Shown here: positions 1 through 7,531 of the stretch, piece by piece
Position numbering within the stretch: position 1 is the first letter of the stretch
How the letters are laid out: every line of letters begins with the position of its first letter
Assembly: GCF_042646065.1 (NCBI RefSeq)
Contig: NZ_JBHRTA010000008.1
Location: 339,006-403,005, forward strand
Source of the DNA: Parapedobacter deserti
Lineage (GTDB): Bacteria; Bacteroidota; Bacteroidia; Sphingobacteriales; Sphingobacteriaceae
Length of the DNA: 64,000 nt
Reading direction: 5' to 3'
The notes under the pieces: generated by a model
Told to the model about the DNA's origin: nothing
The model's database searches: none
Seen by the model: the letters and a program-made list of their open reading frames with translations, nothing else
Made by a program: the position numbers and the translations under genes

Positions 1-399
1 AATGTGTGGCGCGAGGCCAAACTGATCCAGACCCCTCAGCAGCCATGGGAATTAATACAGATGGGCAATTGTGGGTCACCGTTGGAAACAAAGGCTGGTT
101 GGTTGGTGCTTACCCACGGTGTTGGGCCCATGCGGGAATACGTGCTGGGCGCGTCGTTGCTTGATCTGGATAATCCTGAAAAGGAAATTGGCCGTCTTAA
201 ACAGCCGCTGCTCGTGCCCAGCCGGAAGGAGCGCGAAGGCTATGTCCCCAATGTGGTTTATTCCTGTGGCGCCTATATTCACGAAGGCGAACTGATTATC
301 CCCTATGCGATGTCAGATTACGCATCGACGTATGCCGTGGTCAATGTCGACGAATTATTAGCAGCGCTGCTTAAGGGCCATGCCCTTTCAGCCGGATAA
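1..399 (+). CDS. GH130 family glycoside phosphorylase/hydrolase, C-terminal part
   Basis: The frame is open from the first base, so the start lies outside the window. About 132 residues of the C-terminal half are visible. The segment GNCGSPLETKAGWLVLTHGV, followed by GPMREY, a LLDLDNPEKEIGRL stretch, EREGYVPNVVYSCG and PYAMSDYAS, matches the end of the five-bladed propeller of GH130 enzymes. Members of this family phosphorolyse or hydrolyse beta-mannosides; the actual substrate cannot be told from this fragment. The stop codon overlaps by 12 bp the stop end of the convergent glycosyltransferase gene. GH130 next to GT4 genes suggests a small oligosaccharide or mannan-type glycan module, which is inference. 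Confidence 0.85.
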   Translation, partial: NVWREAKLIQTPQQPWELIQMGNCGSPLETKAGWLVLTHGVGPMREYVLGASLLDLDNPEKEIGRLKQPLLVPSRKEREGYVPNVVYSCGAYIHEGELIIPYAMSDYASTYAVVNVDELLAALLKGHALSAG

Positions 400-1398
400 T
401 ATCTGTTCATATACCCGGACGTAATTCTCAGTCATTTGCTCCTGCGAAAACATAGTTTGGGCCCGTAGTACACAGTCCCGCCTGGAAAGGTCGGGAAGCC
501 TATTCAACGCTGTGATGGCGTCATCTACGTCAGCTACCAATATGCCTGTCTTGCCGTGAGCGATAAGTTCAGGCATGGAGCCCCGGTTGACTGCGATTAC
601 CGGTGTACCGCAGAGCATCGCCTCTGCTACGCTTAACCCAAAAGGCTCGTCGAAGCCGATCAGGTGCAGCAACGCAGCGGCATTTCCCAATAAATGGTTT
701 CGTTCTTCGGGTCCTACATTGCCTACATATTGGATATGGTGGCCATCTATGTGGGGGAAGACCTCCTGGGCAAAGTAATGCTCATCTTGTACGAAGCCCG
801 CCATGATGAGCCGCCTTCCCGTGCGCTTGGCCACATCGATGGCGAGGTGCGCGCCTTTCTCCGGGTGCATTCGCCCGAAATACAGCAGGTAGTCGCTCGG
901 ATGCTCAACGAAGTCGAACAGCGTAGTATCGATACCATTATATACGGTGGCGATATAGTCCAATTCCGAAGACCGGTCTGAATCGCTAATGGATACATAG
1001 TAGCAGGTATCATTGTATTTTTTGTATACTGGGACGATTTTTGGCGACGAAAACCCATGAATCGTCGTCACTATCGGTGTGCGGATCAAGCGTGAGTAGG
1101 TAAGCGGCAAGAAGTCAAAATGGTTATGGATAATATCGAACTCATCCGCCGCTTCCATCACCTCGCTGATATGTAGGCACTCCTCAACCTTTGGGTCAAG
1201 TGTGTGGTCTTCGGCATAGCCAGCCGGCGCGCTGTGCCGCAGTTTGCCTGCCGTCAGCGAGTCAGCGGTTGCAAACAAGGTCACATCCAGCCCCTTTCTT
1301 ACCAAGCCTTCTGTGAGCATGGAGGCCACCTGTTCCCAGGGGCCGTATTTACGAGGCGGTGTCCGCCAAGCTATGGGCGCTAATATCGCGATCTTCAT
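388..1398 (-). CDS. Glycosyltransferase family 4 protein
   Basis: A GT-B fold retaining glycosyltransferase of 336 residues, probably cytoplasmic, transferring a sugar from a nucleotide sugar. The N-terminal MKIAILAPIAWRTPPRKYG and GPWEQ loop is typical of GT4 donors/acceptors. VYNGID and YFGRMHPEKGA open the C-terminal Rossmann domain, and the GFDEPFGLSVAEAM motif (about residues 250-262) carries the conserved E-x7-E pair that binds the nucleotide sugar. A longer frame begins at 1491, but the ATG at 1398 gives the canonical N-terminus. From there the gene overlaps the 3' end of the upstream glycosyltransferase by 50 bp, so the two are very likely translated from one mRNA. Donor and acceptor are unknown. 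Confidence 0.88.
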   Translation of the reverse strand: MKIAILAPIAWRTPPRKYGPWEQVASMLTEGLVRKGLDVTLFATADSLTAGKLRHSAPAGYAEDHTLDPKVEECLHISEVMEAADEFDIIHNHFDFLPLTYSRLIRTPIVTTIHGFSSPKIVPVYKKYNDTCYYVSISDSDRSSELDYIATVYNGIDTTLFDFVEHPSDYLLYFGRMHPEKGAHLAIDVAKRTGRRLIMAGFVQDEHYFAQEVFPHIDGHHIQYVGNVGPEERNHLLGNAAALLHLIGFDEPFGLSVAEAMLCGTPVIAVNRGSMPELIAHGKTGILVADVDDAITALNRLPDLSRRDCVLRAQTMFSQEQMTENYVRVYEQILSG

Positions 1399-3637
1399 CG
1401 GTGTCTTCAGAAAATGATCGATTGGCAGGTTTTTCGAAAGTTTGCTGTACTGCGAGATAGGAAATAAGGTATGCAAGGGTGCTTTCGGCACCTTGATTTC
1501 GGTTTACGCCGTCCCTTTCAAGACCATCGCAACAGCCTCCGGTTTCAAAATCATATAGGCTCATCCGTAAGTCATTTTCACCCAAAAACCACATAAAAGC
1601 GGTGTATACCGCATGTAGGTACTTCTGATCTCCGGTATTGTTATAGGCCTGGAGGAACAACAACACGGTGGCCATGGCGTCCACAGGTTGCTGGTCGAAC
1701 CGCGAGCATTCACCGTCCTGTTTGAACCACTCGGCGTTGCCGACGAGGCTGAGATGGCCTTTTCGCATGGTGTGCTTTTCGAGGAATGCCATGCTTTCGA
1801 AACCGACCTTTCTGAATGCCTCGTTGTTGAGAAGTTCACCGGCACGCATCATGGCAAGCGGCAGCAAGGCGTTGTCGTAAGCCAAGAGCGACTCATACCA
1901 GTGCCAGTCGTCACGCCGGTAGACTCGGTACTCATCATAAAGCCGTGCTGCCAGCCGGTGTGTCAGCTCCATCATGCCATCATCAGTAGGGTGGCCTTTG
2001 AGGTAGTGGTATAAGCCGAGGATGGTATTTGCAATGCTCCGGATGGACTTCAGCCGCTCAAACTGTGGCACGGCTTTGAAAAAGATCTTACGTGCCACCT
2101 GAAAATACGCATCTTTGGGTGCATGGGTCATTGTATAGCCGATGGCCCAGATCGCCCGGCCGAAAGCATCTTCAGATCCTACCTCGTCGAGGAAATGCCG
2201 ATCAAAGGACATAAAATTCCGGAAAGTGCCATCATCGTTCTGGGCATAGTGGATATAGGCCAGGTAAGTGGGGACGTGCCGCAACGCCGTTTCATCCTTC
2301 ATCCGTCGGTAGGCCATGAGGGCCATCAGCAACGCCCTGGCGTTATCGTCCAAACAATACCCCTCGTGGTAGTTGGGAATACCATAGGTGGCGTGCTGGA
2401 AAATACCCGTGCTGTCCGTGAGCCTGACTATATGGTCGAGCTTCAGTGGTGGCAGTATACTCCGGTCGAAAGCCGGATCTTTCTTTACCGGGTGGACGGA
2501 AGCGTGCTGCTGGACCTGTTGGAAAAGGCCGTTATAGACCTCACCGATTTTCGGCCAGGTAATTGTTTCGCCAAATTCCCAGGCCTTAGCGCGCATCATT
2601 TTCAGCTTTTCCGGATGGCCCAACAGATCGAGTAAGGTTTGGGATAGCTGTCTGCTGTCGTTGAAATTAAACAAGGCACCACGGCCGTCAGCGAGCAGTT
2701 CGGCCGCGTGCCAGTAGGGCGTTGATACCACGGCAGAGCCGACGCCCAAGGCATATGACAACGTACCGCTGGTGATTTGTACCTCATTAAGGTAAGGGGT
2801 GAGATAAATGTCTGTGGCAATGAGGTACTTAAATAGATCCTGTTCGGAAGCATACTGGTTAAGAAAAATGACATGCGGTTCCAGATTGAGCTTCTTGACC
2901 AATCGATGCAGGAAAAGCCGGTATTCCTCGCCGGCGTGTTTGACGACGTTTGGGTGGGTTTTTCCTAATACAATATATACGATGTCGGGGTGCTGGGCTA
3001 CCAATGCCGGTAGAGCCGAAATGACGGTTTCTATTCCCTTGTTGCGGCCGATGAATCCAAACGTGAATAGCACCTTTTTGTCGGTAAGCTGCAGCTCCCC
3101 TCGTACGGCCGTCCGGTCGTAACTGATTTCAGGTACACCGTGCGGGATTACCGTAATTTTACGTTCCGGTATTTCATAGTTGTCGCCGAGCAGTTCAACG
3201 GCCTTTTCAGCCATTACCACCACGCGCTGGGATATTTTCGCGATTTCTTTTGCAATATACAGTTCGTTATGCGAAGGTTTCTTTAAGACCGTATGGAACG
3301 TGGTGATCACCGGAACGGCCAAGCTGTGCAGCAGTGACAGGATGTATACTCCGTTCTGGCCCCCAAAAATTCCATACTCATGCTGGACCAGGCAAATGTC
3401 GGCTCCGCGTTGGTTGATGAATTCAGCGGCCTTCAGGTACGTCTCGTGATCGTCTTGATCAATGACAAACTGCACCTCCGGCGGATAGTCGCGCGAGCTG
3501 CCCGGTTCATTGATGGCCACCACAAAACTGCCAGGAGAATTGTGGATTTCCGAAGGCAGCGAGTCGAATAAGTTCTTTGTGAAGGAGCCAATGCCGCATC
3601 GCCGCGGCTTGTAGGTGCCTATTAGTGCAATTTTCAT
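1349..3637 (-). CDS. Bifunctional-looking protein: GT4 glycosyltransferase fused to an alpha/alpha-toroid domain
   Basis: 762 residues in two parts. Residues 1 to about 375 are a GT4 glycosyltransferase: MKIALIGTYKPRRCGIGSFT at the start, VQHEYGIFGG, FTFGFIGRNKGIETVI, and a region around ITSGTLSYALGVGSAVVSTP. Residues from about 390 to 745 form an all-helical domain with repeated aromatic and acidic motifs (EGYCLDDNARALLMAL, DWHWYESLLAYDNALLP, RFDQQPVDAMAT, GVNRNQGAEST), resembling (alpha/alpha)6 barrel glycosidases. Such fusions are found beside GH130 genes in Bacteroidota and cyanobacteria. It may build and trim one glycan, but no activity can be assigned to the C-terminal domain from sequence alone. 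It is the first gene of the minus-strand pair. Confidence 0.82.
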   Translation of the reverse strand: MKIALIGTYKPRRCGIGSFTKNLFDSLPSEIHNSPGSFVVAINEPGSSRDYPPEVQFVIDQDDHETYLKAAEFINQRGADICLVQHEYGIFGGQNGVYILSLLHSLAVPVITTFHTVLKKPSHNELYIAKEIAKISQRVVVMAEKAVELLGDNYEIPERKITVIPHGVPEISYDRTAVRGELQLTDKKVLFTFGFIGRNKGIETVISALPALVAQHPDIVYIVLGKTHPNVVKHAGEEYRLFLHRLVKKLNLEPHVIFLNQYASEQDLFKYLIATDIYLTPYLNEVQITSGTLSYALGVGSAVVSTPYWHAAELLADGRGALFNFNDSRQLSQTLLDLLGHPEKLKMMRAKAWEFGETITWPKIGEVYNGLFQQVQQHASVHPVKKDPAFDRSILPPLKLDHIVRLTDSTGIFQHATYGIPNYHEGYCLDDNARALLMALMAYRRMKDETALRHVPTYLAYIHYAQNDDGTFRNFMSFDRHFLDEVGSEDAFGRAIWAIGYTMTHAPKDAYFQVARKIFFKAVPQFERLKSIRSIANTILGLYHYLKGHPTDDGMMELTHRLAARLYDEYRVYRRDDWHWYESLLAYDNALLPLAMMRAGELLNNEAFRKVGFESMAFLEKHTMRKGHLSLVGNAEWFKQDGECSRFDQQPVDAMATVLLFLQAYNNTGDQKYLHAVYTAFMWFLGENDLRMSLYDFETGGCCDGLERDGVNRNQGAESTLAYLISYLAVQQTFEKPANRSFSEDTDEDRDISAHSLADTAS

Positions 3638-3812
3638 GGTATATCTCTTTCTTGCCTTATGGCGTATTGCTATAACTGAAAACTTAGAAAAAAGAAATTA
3701 GTTTCAATAAGAACAAGACTGACAAAAATTCAGCTGATTTTAGCAGCTTTTGCCAGCTACGTCGGCATCTGCTGCCGTTATGGGAATTTACTAACATCAT
3801 GCCAATCTAGGG

Positions 3813-3845
3813 AAAAAAAAGGAGGCTGCCTAAAAGGCAGCCTCC
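3813..3845 (-). terminator. Rho-independent terminator of the Skp-like gene
   Basis: A perfect 10-bp inverted repeat, GGAGGCTGCC (3821-3830) and GGCAGCCTCC (3836-3845), with a 5-base loop. Read on the minus strand it is followed by eight Ts (3813-3820 are As on the plus strand). It lies 36 bp beyond the stop codon at 3881, so it terminates the minus-strand gene. Confidence 0.9.
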
Positions 3846-3880
3846 CAAGGGTATACATTTCCGTTAGCGACAGTCGTGCA

Positions 3881-4483
3881 TTATTTTTTCTTTTCCTTTG
3901 CATATTCAGCATTCAACGCTGTCAGCACTTCGTTGGTAATTTCCAGACTTTCGTCTGCATATAGCACCGCCGGGTTGGAGGCAGAATACGTTAGCACCAA
4001 CTTATAGCCGTTTTCCTTGGCATGCTTTTTCAAATAATCCGTAATTTTCGAATACAATTTCTCGTTTTCAGACGCTTCCTCTTGGGCGAACGAAGCGCTC
4101 GCATTCTGATTATGGCGGGCCAGTTCGTCCTGTTTGCGAGCCAGACGTTCCTCAGTGCTTTGCCTGTCCGCTGCGCTCATTGTTGGAGCCTTCTGTTGAT
4201 AATCCGCTACTTCGCGTTGAAACGCGTTGCTGCGCGATTGGAGATCGGCCTGCGCCTTCTTGGCTTTGTCTTCCAATTTTGTCCGTATTTCCTTGAAATA
4301 CTCGTATTTCTCAAGCAGTGTGTCTGCATTGACATAAACAATTGTTTCAACATTTGCCACGGTAGAATCCCTGCCTGCTGAGGCGATGGAAGGGGTAGAC
4401 TGTTGGTTGTTGCAAGAAAACAGCGCTGTAGCGAATACTGCGCATATACCAACTTTAGCAATAGATGCGAATGCCTTATTCAT
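3881..4483 (-). CDS. OmpH/Skp-family lipoprotein
   Basis: 200 residues. The N-terminus has a hydrophobic stretch ending in TALFSC, a lipobox with the lipidated Cys near residue 24, so it is predicted to be a membrane-anchored periplasmic protein. The mature part starts with ETIVYVNADTLLEKYEYFKE, the signature opening strand of Skp/OmpH, and is followed by a long charged coiled coil (about residues 65-140) and a C-terminal NGYKLVLTYSASNPAVLYAD segment. Skp-type proteins chaperone outer-membrane proteins in the periplasm; the lipid anchor is common among Bacteroidota homologues. It diverges from gyrB and ends at a strong terminator. Confidence 0.88.
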   Translation of the reverse strand: MNKAFASIAKVGICAVFATALFSCNNQQSTPSIASAGRDSTVANVETIVYVNADTLLEKYEYFKEIRTKLEDKAKKAQADLQSRSNAFQREVADYQQKAPTMSAADRQSTEERLARKQDELARHNQNASASFAQEEASENEKLYSKITDYLKKHAKENGYKLVLTYSASNPAVLYADESLEITNEVLTALNAEYAKEKKK

Positions 4484-4606
4484 CTTTTTCTTATCATTTT
4501 CTATTCAAAGGGCAAACCTAATATAAAAATCCGAGATATCCTTTACTTAATTGCGAAAGATGGACGGAGCGCAGGCGCTAGCGGCTTTCAACCTGGAATC
4601 TCCCGC

Positions 4607-4638
4607 TTTCATTTGTCGTAGTTTTTCCGTATCTTTGG
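4607..4638 (+). promoter_or_regulatory. Candidate gyrB promoter (Bacteroidota type)
   Basis: TATCTTTG at 4630-4637 matches the Bacteroidota -7 consensus TAnnTTTG. A weaker -33 element, TTTC at 4607-4610, lies 19 bases upstream. It would give a start about 15 bases before the gyrB ATG. The -33 match is imperfect. Confidence 0.5.
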
Positions 4639-4659
4639 GCACCGAATTTAACAACGATA

Positions 4660-6618
4660 ATGAGCGAAGAAAAGAAGAATCAATCAACTTATTCAGCAGA
4701 TAACATACAGGTACTGGAAGGATTGGAGGCCGTTCGCAAACGGCCTTCCATGTATATCGGTGATACCGGCGTTAAAGGCTTGCATCACCTGGTGTACGAA
4801 GTGGTAGACAACTCCATTGACGAGGCTGTAGCCGGCTATTGCGATGAAATCCGCGTCACCATCCATAGAGACAATTCTGTATCCGTTGAAGACAACGGCC
4901 GGGGCATCCCCACCGGCATCAACAAGAAAGAAAACAAGTCTGCGCTCGAGCTCGTCATGACCGTGCTCCATGCCGGCGGTAAATTCGATAAAGATACCTA
5001 CAAAGTCTCTGGAGGGTTGCATGGTGTGGGTGTGTCGTGCGTCAATGCATTGTCAACGGTGCTTGTTGCCGAAGTGCACCGGGACGGAAAGATGTTTATG
5101 CAGGAGTACCATAAAGGGAAGCCGCAATACGAGGTGAAAACCGTTGGGGAGAGTGACCGCACCGGCACTAAGGTGACCTTTCGTCCCGACCCAGAAATTT
5201 TCACGATCACCACCGTATATAACTACGACACGCTGGCTAGCCGCCTTCGCGAGCTGGCCTTCCTAAATAAGGGTGTGCGGCTTACGTTGGTTGACGAGCG
5301 TGAGGAACAGGAAGACGGTTCGCTGCAAACGGAAGTGTTTTATTCGGATGGTGGGCTTAAAGAGTTTGTGAAGTTTCTCGACGGTACCCGACAACCCCTT
5401 ATTCCTGAGCCCATTTACGTTGAGGGTCTCAAACAGGGAATACCGGTAGAACTGGCTCTTCAGTACAACGATACTTATTCTGAAAACGTTCATTCATACG
5501 TCAATAACATCAACACGATTGAAGGTGGTACGCACGTGGCAGGTTTCCGCCGGGGGCTAACCCGTACACTGAAGGCATATGCGGATAAATCTGGCCTCCT
5601 TAAAAACATGAAGGTGGAAATCACGGGCGACGACTTTCGCGAAGGGCTTACCGCCGTGATCTCAGTGAAAGTTGCCGAACCCCAATTCGAAGGGCAAACG
5701 AAGACCAAGCTGGGAAACAATGAAGTAATGGGTGCGGTAGATATGGCCGTTGGTGAAATTTTGAACAATTACCTCGAAGAAAATCCAAAAGAGGCCAAAA
5801 CGATCGTGCAGAAGGTCATCATTGCGGCACAGGCCAGGGCAGCAGCGCGCAAAGCGCGTGACATGGTACAACGTAAGACCGTGATGGGCGGAAGCGGACT
5901 ACCTGGGAAGCTGGCCGATTGCTCCAACAGTGATCCAACCAAGTGCGAAATATACCTTGTCGAAGGGGACTCTGCAGGTGGCACAGCCAAACAGGGGCGC
6001 GACCGCGAATTCCAAGCCATCTTGCCGCTCAGAGGAAAGATCCTCAATGTGGAAAAAGCCATGGAGCATAAGATTTATGAGAACGAGGAAATCAAGAACA
6101 TGTTTACTGCACTGGGTGTAAGCATCGGTACGGATGATGATGCAAAAGCACTCAACCTTGATAAACTGCGTTATCACCGGGTCATCATCATGACGGATGC
6201 CGACGTGGATGGATCGCACATTACCACACTTATCCTGACGTTCTATTTCCGGTATATGAAGGAACTTATCGAAAATGGCTATGTGTACATTGCCACCCCT
6301 CCACTGTATTTGGTCAAGAAAGGGAAAGAGCAGGAGTATGCCTGGAATGATGATCAGCGGGACGGTGCCATTCAGCGCCTTAAAGGAGCCGGCAAGGAAG
6401 ACAGCGTACATGTGCAACGTTATAAGGGTCTTGGTGAAATGAACGCCGAGCAACTCTGGGAAACCACGATGAACCCACAAACGCGGACACTCCGGCAGGT
6501 TACCATTGAAAACGCGGCAGAATGCGACCGTATCTTCTCCATGCTGATGGGTGACGAGGTGGCACCGCGGCGCGAATTCATTGAACGCAACGCGAAATAC
6601 GCGAAGATTGACACCTAA
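4660..6618 (+). CDS. gyrB: DNA gyrase subunit B
   Basis: The ATPase subunit of DNA gyrase, which with GyrA introduces negative supercoils. 652 residues, the usual length in Bacteroidota, which lack the insertion of the roughly 800-residue enterobacterial protein. GHKL ATPase motifs: EVVDNSIDEA (47-56, Mg-binding Asn and catalytic Glu region), DNGRGIP (78-84) and GGLHGVG (118-124). The TOPRIM domain shows EGDSAGG (435-441) and DADVDGSH (513-520), and the C-terminus carries QRYKGLGEMN. The start MSEEKK at the ATG 15 bases after the predicted promoter start point is the only sensible one. ParE is the main alternative, but the EGDSAGGTAKQGRDREFQAI context favours GyrB. Confidence 0.96.
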   Translation: MSEEKKNQSTYSADNIQVLEGLEAVRKRPSMYIGDTGVKGLHHLVYEVVDNSIDEAVAGYCDEIRVTIHRDNSVSVEDNGRGIPTGINKKENKSALELVMTVLHAGGKFDKDTYKVSGGLHGVGVSCVNALSTVLVAEVHRDGKMFMQEYHKGKPQYEVKTVGESDRTGTKVTFRPDPEIFTITTVYNYDTLASRLRELAFLNKGVRLTLVDEREEQEDGSLQTEVFYSDGGLKEFVKFLDGTRQPLIPEPIYVEGLKQGIPVELALQYNDTYSENVHSYVNNINTIEGGTHVAGFRRGLTRTLKAYADKSGLLKNMKVEITGDDFREGLTAVISVKVAEPQFEGQTKTKLGNNEVMGAVDMAVGEILNNYLEENPKEAKTIVQKVIIAAQARAAARKARDMVQRKTVMGGSGLPGKLADCSNSDPTKCEIYLVEGDSAGGTAKQGRDREFQAILPLRGKILNVEKAMEHKIYENEEIKNMFTALGVSIGTDDDAKALNLDKLRYHRVIIMTDADVDGSHITTLILTFYFRYMKELIENGYVYIATPPLYLVKKGKEQEYAWNDDQRDGAIQRLKGAGKEDSVHVQRYKGLGEMNAEQLWETTMNPQTRTLRQVTIENAAECDRIFSMLMGDEVAPRREFIERNAKYAKIDT

Positions 6619-6660
6619 TAGCTATCGGCTATCAGTCCAAACAGGTAGCTGATATTGGAC

Positions 6661-6966
6661 TTAAAAGCCGACCGCTACTTTGCTGTGCAGGTATCGCTTC
6701 TTGTATTCCAACGGAGTCATATCAGTGACTTTCTTGAAATGCCTGTAAAAGTTGGAGACGTTGTTGAAACCGCACTCGAAGCAGATGACCTCGGTAGGCA
6801 ATAAATTTTCGACAAGCAACTTGCACGCGTGGCTGATGCGGATCTCGATGAGAAAATCGTAGTATGTCTTCTTGGCCATCAGCTTGAAGTACCTGCAGAA
6901 CGAAGTGACACTGAGATTGGCGATCCAAGCGATTTCCTCAAGGCTGATTTTTTTTAATTGCTTCCA
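6661..6966 (-). pseudogene. Truncated, frameshifted AraC-family regulator (DNA-binding half only)
   Basis: The frame ending at 6661 encodes a complete AraC-type double helix-turn-helix. It starts KISLEEIAWIANLSVTSFCR and continues with RYFKLMAKKTYYDFLIEIRI, then CFECGFNNVSNFYRHFKKVT and MTPLEYKKRY. No start codon exists in this frame upstream of the first helix; a TAA closes it just before. An ATG at 6966 reads MEAIKKNQP and stops, but removing one base from the run of eight Ts at 6948-6955 would join it to the HTH frame. The cupin/effector half that gives such regulators about 290 residues is absent. So this is a relic, or at best a standalone DNA-binding domain; a sequencing error at the homopolymer would not restore the missing half. 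Confidence 0.7.
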
Positions 6967-7070
6967 TTAACAAATATCAAAAACAAGACATTTGCGGTGA
7001 GGTTCTTTATATAAGAAGAAAGTTTTATTTGCCATTTACAAACTATTGATGCAACTTTGCTGCGAAATTA

Positions 7071-7442
7071 ATGGGTTGTAAAAAACATATCGCCGACTTG
7101 TTCATGTGTGTTGCTGCTTTGATTACGGTCATGGTAGTAATTGCTGTACCTGTGGTATATGCTACGCACACCCATGATGAAACGGCTGACCGGCTGGAAG
7201 CGCATGGCGACTGTGGGCAGGGTCATGATCATGACACTGAGGATTGTAGTCTCTGTGAATTTTATATCCGGTATTTCCCAAAAGATGCTGAACCGGCCTC
7301 GTCGTTTGGCTTTCGGGCGTCCGTTGCTCCATTAGCCAAATCATTGGTCAACCGGCCGAGATGCCAAGTACTTTTTAACGGATTGCAGAACGTACACATC
7401 AATAGAGGACCCCCTTCTTCATTAACAGTGCCGAATCCCTGA
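7071..7442 (+). CDS. Small His/Cys-rich exported protein of a probable metal-uptake operon
   Basis: 123 residues. A hydrophobic N-terminal segment (about residues 10-30, VAALITVMVVIAVPVVYA) is a signal peptide or anchor. It is followed by a metal-ligand-rich stretch with HTHDE, CGQGHDHD and the pair CSLC. The rest is not recognised. A second in-frame ATG at 7104 would shorten the protein by 11 residues and still keep the signal. A promoter-like CAACTTTGC (7052-7060) lies so close to 7071 that the second start is a real possibility. It is followed within 90 bp by a TonB receptor and two DUF4625 genes. Periplasmic metal binding is inferred from composition and neighbours. Confidence 0.7.
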   Translation: MGCKKHIADLFMCVAALITVMVVIAVPVVYATHTHDETADRLEAHGDCGQGHDHDTEDCSLCEFYIRYFPKDAEPASSFGFRASVAPLAKSLVNRPRCQVLFNGLQNVHINRGPPSSLTVPNP

Positions 7443-7531
7443 TCGGTCACCTTGGGGAGCTCGTGGAGTACTCCATGGTAAACAACACTTGATGTCGCTT
7501 GTTTTTATTAGTCATTGATATTTCATACCCC

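Noticed and set aside
2123..2635. Plus-strand frame of 170 codons inside the fused glycosyltransferase gene
   Set aside because: Opposite a well-supported GT4 gene; no motif.
5899..6480. Minus-strand frame of 193 codons opposite gyrB
   Set aside because: gyrB is certain and the antisense product has no recognisable feature.
6619..6660. Possible hairpin after gyrB (CTATCAG ... CTGATA)
   Set aside because: Long loop, competing pairings and no T run.
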